64,000 bases of DNA, from the NCBI GenBank assembly GCA_910584005.1, contig CAJTXR010000003.1:1-64000 (forward strand), given 5' to 3'. The stretch is from an uncultured Anaeroplasmataceae bacterium. GTDB taxonomy: Bacteria > Bacillota_I > Bacilli_A > Acholeplasmatales > Anaeroplasmataceae. The notes under the pieces were generated by a model. The model searched no databases, had not been told where the DNA came from, and saw only the letters and a program-made list of their open reading frames with translations. Of this stretch, positions 26,675-36,346 are shown piece by piece. The translations under genes and the position numbers were made by a program. Position 1 is the stretch's first letter. Each line of letters begins with the position of its first letter.

Positions 26675-27598
26675 TTAAATTTTGTTAAATAAAATTTTCA
26701 AACACCATAATGTATAAAATTTGATTCCTCTTTTTAAAATTTTTCTATTAAAAATCAAAGATAATTTACATTTAAATTTCCTTTTATAATTTTTCATTCG
26801 ATATATGTTTTTAGCTGCAACTGGACATATCTCATCTTCATGATACTCTTCTATTTCATCAAAGATAGTTTGTCGCCATAAAACGTTTTTTGATTTCATC
26901 AACTTCATATTATTTTTTATACTTTTTTCGTGAGTCACACAAGCTGCACTGCCACAAACATTGTTCCCATGTTGACGATATAAAATGTATGAATTTTTAT
27001 CAAAAATAATATCTGCCCCTACATACTTACATAATCGATATATCCAGACATCATGAAATTCGGCAGTAACCGGCATTGGATTAACTGCAAGTTCTGCAAC
27101 ATTTCGATTAAAAACCATAGTACAGCCTGAAGCTAAAGAGCTTGAATAACATTCCATAAAATCATTATAAAATTTAATTTTCTCTTTTTTAATAAACTTC
27201 AAGTCTTGATCAACAAAATTTTTATTTGAATAATATAAACAATAATTTTGACTAGAACTTTTTATTTTTTCTATAGCTTTTGCTAATTTTTCTGGAAGCC
27301 AAACATCATCTTGATCAGCAAAAGAAAAATATTCAACTGTACGATCATTTTCTAATGCATATTGTAACGTTTTTAGGAAATTATCTCTAACACCTAAATT
27401 CCCTATATTTTCAAAGTGAACAAGATGAATTTGTGAATAATGAGAAAATTGATCTAAAATTGCTTTAGTATTATCTGAAGATCCGTCATCCCGTATGTAT
27501 AAAGATACCTCTACATTTGTTTGAGCTAATATACTATTTATTTGTTCTTCAACATATTTTTCACCATTATATGTAGACATTATGACTGCAATTTTCAT
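26675..27598 (-). CDS. Family 2 glycosyltransferase, rhamnosyltransferase-like
   Basis: 307 residues. A GT-A domain occupies the N-terminal two thirds with VIMSTYNGEKYVEEQI, IRDDGSSDNT and the metal-binding FADQDDVWLPEKL. The layout is like the RfbF/WbbL-type alpha-rhamnosyltransferases, which suits a dTDP-rhamnose operon. It would add a sugar to the lipid-linked repeat unit at the inner face of the membrane. Donor and linkage are inference. Confidence 0.87.
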   Translation of the reverse strand: MKIAVIMSTYNGEKYVEEQINSILAQTNVEVSLYIRDDGSSDNTKAILDQFSHYSQIHLVHFENIGNLGVRDNFLKTLQYALENDRTVEYFSFADQDDVWLPEKLAKAIEKIKSSSQNYCLYYSNKNFVDQDLKFIKKEKIKFYNDFMECYSSSLASGCTMVFNRNVAELAVNPMPVTAEFHDVWIYRLCKYVGADIIFDKNSYILYRQHGNNVCGSAACVTHEKSIKNNMKLMKSKNVLWRQTIFDEIEEYHEDEICPVAAKNIYRMKNYKRKFKCKLSLIFNRKILKRGIKFYTLWCLKILFNKI

Positions 27599-27609
27599 GT
27601 TCTCACTTC

Positions 27610-28374
27610 CTAAAAATAATGTTTTTTAATTGCATGTAAAATATAGCAAAAAGTATTAAATAGAACTTTTATTCTACCTATATGCATATCTTCTCTTTGA
27701 ACCTGCATGAAATATTTAATTTCTTTTATTTTATTTGCAGATAAAGAGTTGCTAGTTTTTCTATAATTTACCAAGACTTCATTTGTTCCAATGGCTGTTC
27801 CAAATTTTTTTAAAAGAGTAAGCCATAAAGAATAATCTTCTGCACTTTTTCTCAAAGGCATTAAAAAATCCCCTGTAACTTTTCGATCAATCATAACCGT
27901 TGAAGTGGCAACATAAGTATTTTTTAATAACATTTTATAAGTTGCCTTTGTTTTTATTTTTTTTGCTTTTTTTATAATTTGATCTTGATCATTAATTGTA
28001 TGAATTGCTGAGTAAGTAAATGGGATATTTTTATAATCTTTGAAAATTTGTAATTGCGTTTGAATTTTATTCTCCAACCAAATATCATCACTATCTAAAA
28101 AAGCAATATATTGCCCTGTAGCTATAGATAGGCCTTGATTTCGTGCCTTCGCAACTCCTGAATTGGTTTCTGTTTTTAAATAAACAATATTATCAAAAAT
28201 TTCCTGTAAATTATGTATAATTTCTTCTGTATTGTCGGTAGAACAATCATTTATTATAATTATTTCAATATTCGTATAATTCTGTTTTTCAACTGACAAA
28301 ATTGCTTTTTCAATATAAAGACTAGCATTATAAGCTGGCATAATTACAGAAACTTTATTTTCTATATATTCCAT
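27610..28374 (-). CDS. Family 2 glycosyltransferase
   Basis: 254 residues, essentially a single GT-A domain: VSVIMPAYNASLYIEKAI, INDCSTDNT and AFLDSDDIWLENK. The short C-terminus resembles WcaA/EpsE-type transferases without added membrane helices. It lies 11 bp upstream of the other GT2 gene and just after the aminotransferase gene. It adds a sugar to the repeat unit; the donor is unknown. Confidence 0.87.
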   Translation of the reverse strand: MEYIENKVSVIMPAYNASLYIEKAILSVEKQNYTNIEIIIINDCSTDNTEEIIHNLQEIFDNIVYLKTETNSGVAKARNQGLSIATGQYIAFLDSDDIWLENKIQTQLQIFKDYKNIPFTYSAIHTINDQDQIIKKAKKIKTKATYKMLLKNTYVATSTVMIDRKVTGDFLMPLRKSAEDYSLWLTLLKKFGTAIGTNEVLVNYRKTSNSLSANKIKEIKYFMQVQREDMHIGRIKVLFNTFCYILHAIKKHYF

Positions 28375-28379
28375 ATATA

Positions 28380-29297
28380 CTACTTATATATTGGAGTTAT
28401 CCAATCTTTAAATGGATTACTCTCTCCTCTTACAATTTCCAAATATTTTTTATGTATTTCTTTAGTTAGAATACCAGCTTCTCCATCTGAAATATTATAT
28501 TTGTCTATAGAATATATAGGCGTGATTTCCATTGCTGAACCACATAAAAATGCTTCATCCGCCATATATGCCTCTGTTCTATCTATAGAGCGTTCCTCTA
28601 CCTCTAATCCCATTAAATTTCTAGCAATTTTTATTATAGAATCTCTAGTTATGCTTTCTAATACACCATCAGTTAATAAAGGAGTTATTAAAACATTATT
28701 CTTTATCATAAAGAAACAAGATCCAGGCCCCTCAGATATTTTACCATTTTTATTTAAAAAAATTGTGGTATCATATCCATTTTTTAAAGCTTCCAGTTGC
28801 CCCATTCTACTATTTATATAATTTGCTCCACATTTTATTCTTGGAGATAGAGAGTTATCATTTATTCTTTCCCAAGAACTTATACAACATTTTAAACCCT
28901 TTTTATTGTATTCTGCACTAGTCTTACCTTTAGGAATTGGGGAAATAAACATATTGACTTCTTCCTTTGAACTCCATGTTCCAAAACCATCAACAAAAAT
29001 AGTTTGTCTTACCGCAATATCCTCTTTATAATTATTTGCTTTTACAGTATCCATAAAATACTTGGTTAATTCATCTACTGAATATTTATCTTCAATTTGT
29101 AATAATTTTTGTGATCTTTTTAAACGCTTGAAATGATCCTCTAATCTAAAAGCAAATAACTGCTTTTTTTCTTCATTCCAATAACACCGAATTCCTTCAA
29201 ATACATTTAATCCAAATTGAGAGGTTGGTGCTAAAACATTTATCTTTGCCTCTTCTACAGGAAGAATTTCTCCTCCTAACCATATTAATCTACTCAT
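28380..29297 (-). CDS. ilvE: Branched-chain-type aminotransferase (PLP fold IV) inside the polysaccharide operon
   Basis: 305 residues, usual IlvE length. The PLP lysine is Lys155 in IKCGANYINS; EGIRCYW and ISEGPGSCFF are typical of class IV. IlvE-type enzymes move amino groups between glutamate and branched 2-oxoacids, but relatives accept other 2-oxoacids. No isoleucine/valine genes are near. It overlaps the sugar transferase gene by eight bases. Two genes upstream lie a PLP decarboxylase and a 2-oxoacid aldolase, so a dedicated role in making an amino-acid or amino-alcohol substituent for the glycan is plausible. The enzyme class is secure, the pathway inferred. Confidence 0.85.
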   Translation of the reverse strand: MSRLIWLGGEILPVEEAKINVLAPTSQFGLNVFEGIRCYWNEEKKQLFAFRLEDHFKRLKRSQKLLQIEDKYSVDELTKYFMDTVKANNYKEDIAVRQTIFVDGFGTWSSKEEVNMFISPIPKGKTSAEYNKKGLKCCISSWERINDNSLSPRIKCGANYINSRMGQLEALKNGYDTTIFLNKNGKISEGPGSCFFMIKNNVLITPLLTDGVLESITRDSIIKIARNLMGLEVEERSIDRTEAYMADEAFLCGSAMEITPIYSIDKYNISDGEAGILTKEIHKKYLEIVRGESNPFKDWITPIYK

Positions 29298-30006
29298 TAT
29301 TTTGATCCTCCTTTGGCATCGCCGCTAACTGAATTATTTTTTCTTGCTCTATTTTCGCCTTTTCTTCTGCTGATAACCCTTTTAAAGATTCATCTTCGAC
29401 TTCATAAATACTTTCTTTTTTAAATACTTTAATTATAGTCAAAAAAATAATCTTTATATCTGTAAAAAACCAAAACTTTCTCACATTATCAATATATTGA
29501 TTATCATATTTTATTTTTTCAGGCCAAGCAATATCATTTCTCCCTTTCACTTGAGCCAATCCTGTTAAACCTGGTAAAACTTCAAATCTTTTTTTATATT
29601 CAGGTGATAACTGATTATAATCTCCTAATTCATAACTTACACAGGGTCTTGGACCTACAATTGCCATTTTGCCAGTCAAAATATTAATTAACTGAGGCAA
29701 TTCATCTAGACTGCTATTTCTTAAAAATCTTCCGACTTTAGTAACCCTTGGATCATTTTTATAATTAAATAATCCTGCCCCTTGAAATTCTGCATTTGGA
29801 ATCATTGTTCTAAATTTAACCATTTTAAATTCTTTCCCTTTTTTTGTTAATCGTTTTTGCTTGAAAAAAACAGGTCCCTTAGAATCTATCTTAATAGCAA
29901 TTGCAATAATCAAAAATAAAGGAATAAGCAAAATTAATGCAATAAGAGCCATAATAAAATCAATAATTCTTCTAAAAAAGAAATAAATTCTATACATAAT
30001 TACCAC
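29290..30006 (-). CDS. Initiating sugar-1-phosphate transferase (bacterial sugar transferase family)
   Basis: 238 residues. One long N-terminal hydrophobic segment (about 12-40) is followed by GPVFFKQKRLTKKGKEF and KFRTMIPNAE, then LDELPQLINILTGKMAIVGP and GLTGLAQVKGR, the core of the WbaP/PglC-like family. It links the first sugar phosphate to undecaprenyl phosphate. The small, single-TM form is PglC-like. The CapD-type dehydratase in the operon makes a UDP-linked amino sugar precursor a good candidate substrate. The C-terminus has a charged 40-residue extension. Confidence 0.9.
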   Translation of the reverse strand: MVIMYRIYFFFRRIIDFIMALIALILLIPLFLIIAIAIKIDSKGPVFFKQKRLTKKGKEFKMVKFRTMIPNAEFQGAGLFNYKNDPRVTKVGRFLRNSSLDELPQLINILTGKMAIVGPRPCVSYELGDYNQLSPEYKKRFEVLPGLTGLAQVKGRNDIAWPEKIKYDNQYIDNVRKFWFFTDIKIIFLTIIKVFKKESIYEVEDESLKGLSAEEKAKIEQEKIIQLAAMPKEDQNNE

Positions 30007-31236
30007 CTAAAAATTTAATTTATATGTGTGAAATAAATCATCAAATGTTTCAGCCCTTTTTATTATTTCAACTTCACCATCACTCAAATCAATTACTGGA
30101 AAATTCGGTAAAATAAATGGTGGCTTTAATACTACAGAATAAGATCCAACATTATCAAATACAATTAAATCATTTTCTGATAATTTACCATTATAATGTC
30201 GATATAAATAATCAGATTCAATACATGTAAAGCCCCCAAAATCTAAATCTTTATACTCCTTATGTTCTTTCCCATAGGAAATAACATGTATTGGTGGATT
30301 TTTTTTATTCAATGTGGGATTGATATTATAAATACTTCCTAATAATGTTGCAATACTTTTATTTCGTACCGTTTTAATACTAACGACTTTTGCCACAAAT
30401 TTCATAGCATCTCCTGCAAGTGCACTGCCTGGTTCAATAAATAACATGGGCTGATAAGTTTTTGTTTTAAAGTAATTTTCAAATTCAATTGCAACAGATT
30501 GAGCATATTCTTCATAAGTAGGAATAGAAGTATCAAATTGAGCTTTTAGCGAATCTTTCATGTTTCCAAACAAACCGCCACCTAAATCAATAAATTCAAA
30601 GGTATTTGTTGGAAAATATTTTTCAATAATATCGATAATCCCTTTTATACGATTAGGCCAAAAAGATATATTCCTAGAAGCAAAATGGCTATGAAGCCCT
30701 TTTAAATAAATATTTTTATTCTTCTTTATTAAAGCGATTGCTTCTATAAAATCGTCATCTAAAACATCAAAGCCAAATCGAGAAATAACACCATCTTGTA
30801 TATCGAAATTTAATCGTAAAGCAATATTAAATTTTTTATGTTTATATTGATTAGATAAAGTTATGATTTGTTGAAGTTCTGTTAAAGAATCGACATTTAC
30901 ACAGCCACCATCCAATAAAAGTCTTTCTACAAAATTCATATTTTTGTAAGGACCATTAAAATAAATGTTTTCTGGTTTTACCCCTATCCTATAAGCAATT
31001 TCTCCTTCCATATCAGAAACAATTTCTGCAAAGCCTCCCATTTTATCAATTAAATGACAAAGCTTAGGAGTATAGTTTGTTTTATAAGAATAGGCAATGT
31101 GTGTGTTAGAATAGTATTTTTTAAAAGCATTTAAAAGATTATTATAATTTAATATAAATTGAGCACTATCTAAAATATAAAAACTTGTATTTAATTTTTC
31201 AAATAAAGAAATGATATCATTATCTTTAATTTCCAT
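30007..31236 (-). CDS. PLP-dependent fold-III decarboxylase (DAP/ornithine decarboxylase-like)
   Basis: About 409 residues from the ATG at 31236, which has GGTGAG about five bases before it; upstream starts at 31260 (TTG) and 31254 (ATG) lack a site. The PLP lysine is Lys52 in YSYKTNYTP; GLHSHFASR, DLGGGL, EPGSALAGDA and CIESDYLY follow the alanine-racemase-like decarboxylase pattern. Relatives act on diaminopimelate, ornithine, or carrier-bound glutamate (BtrK). No lysine-pathway genes are near, so a role in decorating the polysaccharide with an amine is proposed. It overlaps the aldolase gene by 11 bases. Confidence 0.8.
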   Translation of the reverse strand: MEIKDNDIISLFEKLNTSFYILDSAQFILNYNNLLNAFKKYYSNTHIAYSYKTNYTPKLCHLIDKMGGFAEIVSDMEGEIAYRIGVKPENIYFNGPYKNMNFVERLLLDGGCVNVDSLTELQQIITLSNQYKHKKFNIALRLNFDIQDGVISRFGFDVLDDDFIEAIALIKKNKNIYLKGLHSHFASRNISFWPNRIKGIIDIIEKYFPTNTFEFIDLGGGLFGNMKDSLKAQFDTSIPTYEEYAQSVAIEFENYFKTKTYQPMLFIEPGSALAGDAMKFVAKVVSIKTVRNKSIATLLGSIYNINPTLNKKNPPIHVISYGKEHKEYKDLDFGGFTCIESDYLYRHYNGKLSENDLIVFDNVGSYSVVLKPPFILPNFPVIDLSDGEVEIIKRAETFDDLFHTYKLNF

Positions 31237-32053
31237 TCTTCTCACCCATTCCATTAACAATATCTTTTATTTTTTCATCAAGAATCAATTTATTTTTCAC
31301 AAAAAAATCTAATGGTTTATGCTGTAATTCCTTTTCGTATGCTACCATTCTACTAAACTCATATGGGAATTCTTTTCTTATATCCTCTATTGTTTGATCC
31401 TTAGTATTACAAAAACTACGAGATAAAATCACTCTTGTTGATCCTAAACGGACATGCTCCCCCAGTATGTATTCTGCTCCCAAAGTTCCAGTTCCTAATT
31501 TGGATACCCCTCCAAAACCATAAGGTATATTATATTTTTTAATAATACTTATTATTTTTTCAACCGTACCATCAGCTAATAATTCAAACATAAACTTTTT
31601 TTTATAGCATAAATGTAAATCATTTAGCCCTATATGTATTTCGTCTATTCCATTAACCCCTAAAATTTCATCTAAATGCTCTGCTGCGGTGTCTGTTTCC
31701 AAAAGTAAAATTGTTTTTGCTCTACCTTTAACACAGTTCACAAAAAATTGAACCTCTTCTTTTGTTCGAAACATAGGTAACATTATATAATCTGCTCCAT
31801 TTTGTAAAACCAGCTCAATTTCCGTAGCCGAATTCGGATTTATTGGATTAATTCTAACTTGTAAACTTGAAGTAGTAAGTAAAGGCTTGATTTTACTTAT
31901 ATCTTCCACTGTATGATGAGATTTAACACTATCTAGATGTCCCTGTCGTTCTTCTTTTCCCAACGTTTCTAAATCTATCCAAACACGTTCGACCCCACAC
32001 GAATTTAAAATTTTGGCAATTTCCGGATTGTTTGTTATAAACATGTGATCCAA
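31226..32053 (-). CDS. HpcH/HpaI-family aldolase
   Basis: 275 residues. LLLETDTAAEHLDEIL carries the metal-binding Glu, and IHIGLNDL the metal-binding Asp, in the order of the HpcH/HpaI class II aldolase family; VRINP precedes them. These enzymes join pyruvate or another 2-oxoacid to an aldehyde, or split the product. Such a gene is unusual in a capsule-type operon. With the next genes (decarboxylase, aminotransferase) it could supply a hydroxy-2-oxoacid for amination. Substrate unknown. Confidence 0.8.
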   Translation of the reverse strand: MDHMFITNNPEIAKILNSCGVERVWIDLETLGKEERQGHLDSVKSHHTVEDISKIKPLLTTSSLQVRINPINPNSATEIELVLQNGADYIMLPMFRTKEEVQFFVNCVKGRAKTILLLETDTAAEHLDEILGVNGIDEIHIGLNDLHLCYKKKFMFELLADGTVEKIISIIKKYNIPYGFGGVSKLGTGTLGAEYILGEHVRLGSTRVILSRSFCNTKDQTIEDIRKEFPYEFSRMVAYEKELQHKPLDFFVKNKLILDEKIKDIVNGMGEKNGN

Positions 32054-32074
32054 AATAACATCTTCTTTCTATTA

Positions 32075-33913
32075 TTATCCTCTTTTAATGATTTCTAATT
32101 CTTGTAAATATTCTAATACAGCCTTATTATCATGACCTATTTCTAATAAGTGATCGATAATCTCCTCTATTTTTTCTAAATTAAAAGGATGTTTAGATAC
32201 TTCTACAAAAATTTTATCATTTTCAGTTTTAGTTGCATTTGCTGTTTTTAATAACAATTCTTCATACAACTTTTCTCCTGGTCTTAATCCTGTAATTTCA
32301 ATTTCAATATCCTTACCAAGTTCTAACCCTGAAAGTTTAATCATGTTCTTAGCTAAGTCAATTATTTTAACAGGCTGTCCCATATCTAAAATAAATTTTT
32401 CTCCACCTTTAGCATATGCTCCTGATTGAATTACCAGCCCACATGCCTCAGGAATGGTCATAAAGAATCGGTTAATCTCTGCACTAGTCACTGTGACTGG
32501 TCCGCCATTTTCAATCTGCTTCTTAAATAAAGGAATAACTGATCCATGTGATCCTAACACATTTCCAAAGCGAACCATGGAATAATTTGTATTTTTAGAT
32601 TTTTTATTCCATGCTTCCACTACCATTTCACAAAAACGCTTAGTTGCCCCCATAACATTGGTTGGGTTTACTGCTTTATCCGTAGAAATTAAAACCATTT
32701 TCGTTGCTTTATATTTATCTGCCATCATAGCTACATTGTATGTTCCTCTTACGTTATTTTTGATGGCTTCATATGGAGAATCCTCCATTAAAGGAACATG
32801 CTTATGAGCTGCAGCATGAAATATAATATCTGGATGATATGTTTTAAATATTTCTTCTACTCTATTTACATCTCGAACAGAACCAATCAATGCCAAATAA
32901 TTTGGCTTTTTCTCGCTCTTATGATATTTCATATCTAGTTCAGTCTTTAATTCATAGGTTGTGTTTTCATAGATATCAAATATAATTAATTGCTTAGGGT
33001 TATAATCTAAAATTTGTCTTGCAATCTCAGAACCAATAGATCCGCCTCCACCTGTAACTAATACAGTTTTATCATTGATAAAATCATTTAATTTGGTTTT
33101 ATCTAACTCAACTGGAGATCTACCTAAAAGGTCTGCGATTTCAACTTTTCTTAAATTTGCTTGTAAATTCGACTGTAATAATTTTGTTTTATCTGGAAGA
33201 ACCTCAACTGTTACATCTTTATAATCAATAATATTGACAACTTCTTTCATTCTTCCCATTCCAGAAGAAGGAATTGCAATAATTATTTTTTGAACATGTA
33301 ATTTTTTAACCCATTCATTGATTGTACTAATTGGTCCATATACCTTGACACTATTGATGATTTTACCAATTTTATCCTCAGAATCATCAATAAATCCCAC
33401 TACCTGATATCCAAATTCTTTCCGACCAATTTCATTTAGTACCATTGCTCCAGCACTACCAGCACCAACAATAAGAGTACGAAATTGTTCTTTCGCTTCT
33501 CCTCGTTTTTTATAAAATAAATTTAAATACACTGACATTCCAAAACGAGATGAAACCAAATAAAAGAATTCTAACAGCATAATAGAAATATAAATAGAAA
33601 CTGTAAAACCCGTATATTCAGTTACTTGGGGGAAAAAAGATATAGCAAGAATTAGAAGATCAAATCCTATTGCAATCGCCAATAAACGTACTAAATTTTT
33701 TCTTATTGAATACATCCATAATAAATTATAATTTTTACCCGCAATTCCAACAATAACTTTAATTGCAGATAATGCAAGAGAAGTTATGATGAAATTTAAA
33801 TTTATCGCATGAACATCTTTTTTTATTAATAAGCAAGCCAAAATACATATTACAAAAAATATTACAAAATCGGCTAAACCTATACAAAGATTATATAATG
33901 TTTTTTTTCTCAT
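32075..33913 (-). CDS. CapD/FlaA1-type membrane-bound UDP-sugar 4,6-dehydratase
   Basis: 612 residues. Four N-terminal TM helices (within about 1-130), a first Rossmann unit (GAGSAGAMVLNEIG near 150) and a second (VTGGGGSIGSEIARQI near 288) form the PglF/WbpM/CapD architecture. The active site has STDKAVNPTNVMGATKR, where Met replaces the usual Tyr as in this long family. It turns UDP-GlcNAc into a 4-keto-6-deoxy sugar, the entry to bacillosamine, QuiNAc or FucNAc-like residues. UDP-GlcNAc supply by glmS/M/U in the same operon fits. Confidence 0.9.
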   Translation of the reverse strand: MRKKTLYNLCIGLADFVIFFVICILACLLIKKDVHAINLNFIITSLALSAIKVIVGIAGKNYNLLWMYSIRKNLVRLLAIAIGFDLLILAISFFPQVTEYTGFTVSIYISIMLLEFFYLVSSRFGMSVYLNLFYKKRGEAKEQFRTLIVGAGSAGAMVLNEIGRKEFGYQVVGFIDDSEDKIGKIINSVKVYGPISTINEWVKKLHVQKIIIAIPSSGMGRMKEVVNIIDYKDVTVEVLPDKTKLLQSNLQANLRKVEIADLLGRSPVELDKTKLNDFINDKTVLVTGGGGSIGSEIARQILDYNPKQLIIFDIYENTTYELKTELDMKYHKSEKKPNYLALIGSVRDVNRVEEIFKTYHPDIIFHAAAHKHVPLMEDSPYEAIKNNVRGTYNVAMMADKYKATKMVLISTDKAVNPTNVMGATKRFCEMVVEAWNKKSKNTNYSMVRFGNVLGSHGSVIPLFKKQIENGGPVTVTSAEINRFFMTIPEACGLVIQSGAYAKGGEKFILDMGQPVKIIDLAKNMIKLSGLELGKDIEIEITGLRPGEKLYEELLLKTANATKTENDKIFVEVSKHPFNLEKIEEIIDHLLEIGHDNKAVLEYLQELEIIKRG

Positions 33914-33924
33914 ATATGTACCTC

Positions 33925-35706
33925 TTATTCTACCGTGACACTCTTTGCAAGATTTTTAGGTTTGTCCACATCATTTCCTTTAAGTGTGGCAACATAGTAA
34001 GCAAGTAACTGACAAACCACAACACTGACAATCGGAGCCAAATAATGAGCAACATTAGGAATAATAAAATCATCTGAGGGTTCACTCATAGATTCCATTG
34101 CAAAAACAAAATCCTTTGCTCCTCTTGATTTTGTTTCAATCAAATTACTTCTAACAATGCTATTCGTTCCTTCTTGCGTACAAATTGCAATCACAGGTAC
34201 TCCTCGATCGATTAAAGCAATACTTCCATGTTTTAATTCACCAGAAGAAAAAGCCTCTGTATGTATATAACTAATTTCTTTTAATTTTAATGCAGCTTCT
34301 AGACAAACCCAATAATCGATTCCTCTGCCGATATAGAAAACATTTGTAGCATCAACAATTTCTTTTGCTATATTTTTTATTAAAATTTTATCTTCTAATA
34401 TTTTTTCTATAGCTAAAGCTGCTTTACTTAAGTTGTTTTTCAAGTTCGTCTTTTGTCCACTGACTGCCTTAGCTAAAATTGCACAAACAACAATCTGTGC
34501 AATATATGCTTTTGTTGAAGCTACCGCAATCTCTTTTCCTGCAAATATATCTAAATGATAAGTGGCTAAATGAGCCATAGATGAGGCTACAGAATTTGTA
34601 ATAGCTATGCTTGGATAGCCTTTATCCATAAATTTTTTCATCACTGCAATGCTATCTGCAGTTTCTCCGCTTTGAGATAAATATATAAAGCAAGGCTTAT
34701 CCAAAATTAAAGGGGATGAGTAAACCAATTCACTTGCCACAAATACTTCAGAAGGAATATTACAAAGTTTTTCAAAATAATATTTAGCCATATATGAAGC
34801 ATACATCGAAGTTCCACAAGCAACCAAATTAATCTTTGTACAATTCTTAATGCATTTAATAATTTCTGGTGAAATATTAATTTTTTCTTTATCGAAATAC
34901 TCTTGAATTAAATGGCGAATAATTGAAGGCTGTTCATGGATTTCTTTAAGCATAAAATGATCAAAATCCCCTTTGCCAAATTCATTATTTTTTAAATCCA
35001 AATTCTTCATTTTTAAAGAAATCTCTTTATTAAAATAATTAAATAAATGGATTTCTTCCTTTGTAATGTAACCAAAAGTTTTATCCTCTAACCCAACATA
35101 TTGATCACAATGACCCGCTAAAGGAATCACATCAGAGGCAATCGTTACTCCATCATATGCTACCCCAATGATTAAAGGGGTTTTATTTTTAGCAAAATAA
35201 ATTTTATTTGGATCTTTTTGATCTATAACAAGTAAAGCATAAGACCCTTCAAGTTCACTTATCGACATTAAAATGGCATCTCTAGTATCTTTTCCTTGGT
35301 TGGAAAAATACTCTATTAGATTTGCAACAACTTCTGTATCTGTTTCACTATAGAACGTGTATTCATTAAGATATGTATATTTTATCTTTTTATAATTTTC
35401 AATAACTCCATTGTGAACAAGAACAAATCTTCCATTATTAGAAATATGAGGATGGGAGTTTATCTTATTAGGCACTCCATGTGTTGCCCAACGAGTATGA
35501 CCAATACCCAAATGTGAACAAAAAGCAAAATCACATAATTCTCTTAAATGCTCCACTCTTCCTTGGTCCTTATATATTTTAACTTCTTGATTATGAACTA
35601 ACGCAATTCCTGCACTATCATATCCTCGATATTCTAATTGTTGTAATCCCGTCAAGACCATATCTTTTGCATCCTTGCTACCGATATAACCAACAATTCC
35701 ACACAT
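33925..35706 (-). CDS. glmS: Glutamine-fructose-6-phosphate aminotransferase (isomerizing)
   Basis: 593 residues. The glutaminase domain starts MCGIVGYIGS with Cys2 as nucleophile and has GHTRWATHG and HNGVIENY. Two SIS domains follow (CGTSMYAS, SQSGETADS, ASTKAYIAQ), and the C-terminus ends KNLAKSVTVE. It makes glucosamine-6-phosphate. Only 55 bp separate it from the gene upstream, which leaves no room for the glmS ribozyme found before this gene in many Firmicutes. Expression is therefore likely tied to the polysaccharide promoter. Confidence 0.96.
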   Translation of the reverse strand: MCGIVGYIGSKDAKDMVLTGLQQLEYRGYDSAGIALVHNQEVKIYKDQGRVEHLRELCDFAFCSHLGIGHTRWATHGVPNKINSHPHISNNGRFVLVHNGVIENYKKIKYTYLNEYTFYSETDTEVVANLIEYFSNQGKDTRDAILMSISELEGSYALLVIDQKDPNKIYFAKNKTPLIIGVAYDGVTIASDVIPLAGHCDQYVGLEDKTFGYITKEEIHLFNYFNKEISLKMKNLDLKNNEFGKGDFDHFMLKEIHEQPSIIRHLIQEYFDKEKINISPEIIKCIKNCTKINLVACGTSMYASYMAKYYFEKLCNIPSEVFVASELVYSSPLILDKPCFIYLSQSGETADSIAVMKKFMDKGYPSIAITNSVASSMAHLATYHLDIFAGKEIAVASTKAYIAQIVVCAILAKAVSGQKTNLKNNLSKAALAIEKILEDKILIKNIAKEIVDATNVFYIGRGIDYWVCLEAALKLKEISYIHTEAFSSGELKHGSIALIDRGVPVIAICTQEGTNSIVRSNLIETKSRGAKDFVFAMESMSEPSDDFIIPNVAHYLAPIVSVVVCQLLAYYVATLKGNDVDKPKNLAKSVTVE

Positions 35707-35761
35707 ATTGACTCTCCTTAAATATTTAAATTCATAACTTCTCCCAAATTATGTTTTTAAA

Positions 35762-36277
35762 TCAACATCTAAGAATCGAATTCAAAATGAATCTTGGCTG
35801 TTTCTCAACTATATTATTTGTATAATATGTTTGTTTCATAACATAATTATATTGAATCTCAACATTTCTAATTTTGAAATTAAAAATAAATGGAAAATAT
35901 AAATCAAAAAAGAACAATAAACATATTACTCCTATTGTGATTATTTCTATATGATATAAAATGTCATTTAAAGAAGTTAATGAAGTAATTTTAATTAACC
36001 TGAAAAAGATTTCACTATTGAAAAACAAGAAATGATATTGTTCAAACCCTTCACAAACTGCAATAACAATTTTACAAGACTCATAATATAAAGAGTCAAT
36101 CCCAATTCCCAAACGGTATAAGCATAGTAAAGCAAAATAACTCGCAGATAAAACAATAAGTCCAACAAAGACAATTTTTACTTTTTTTGAAAAGGCTGAG
36201 GCAATTGCTAGTCCTAATACGCAGAAAAAAATAAATATAATATTTTTTTGTAAAATATCAAATAAATATTCAAGCAT
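35762..36277 (-). CDS. Small polytopic membrane protein, first gene of the polysaccharide operon
   Basis: 171 residues with three to four hydrophobic segments (about 11-28, 33-53, 85-105, 114-138) and a basic, polar C-terminal tail. No family recognised. AAGGGGTGAGG lies just before the ATG, and the main operon promoter lies about 40 bp upstream. Its position suggests a part in regulation or assembly of the polysaccharide machinery; no chain-length regulator (Wzz) or tyrosine kinase pair is present, so it could fill a related role. This is speculative. Confidence 0.6.
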   Translation of the reverse strand: MLEYLFDILQKNIIFIFFCVLGLAIASAFSKKVKIVFVGLIVLSASYFALLCLYRLGIGIDSLYYESCKIVIAVCEGFEQYHFLFFNSEIFFRLIKITSLTSLNDILYHIEIITIGVICLLFFFDLYFPFIFNFKIRNVEIQYNYVMKQTYYTNNIVEKQPRFILNSILRC

Positions 36278-36317
36278 TAATCCTCACCCCTTTTTTGTAT
36301 ACTTCTCTAATATAACT

Positions 36318-36346
36318 ATTTTACCATTTTTGTACAAGATAGACAA
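36318..36346 (-). promoter_or_regulatory. Main promoter of the polysaccharide operon
   Basis: TTGTCT (36346-36341), 17-bp spacer, TAAAAT (36323-36318). The -10 is the end of one arm of a 14-bp perfect inverted repeat (36318-36331 and 36348-36361), so the whole promoter lies between and within the arms. An upstream TTGACT on the minus strand near 36415 may mark a second start. Confidence 0.7.

Noticed and set aside
35707..36277. glmS ribozyme expected before glmS
   Set aside because: Only 55 bp lie between the upstream gene and glmS, and no ribozyme-like core is visible.
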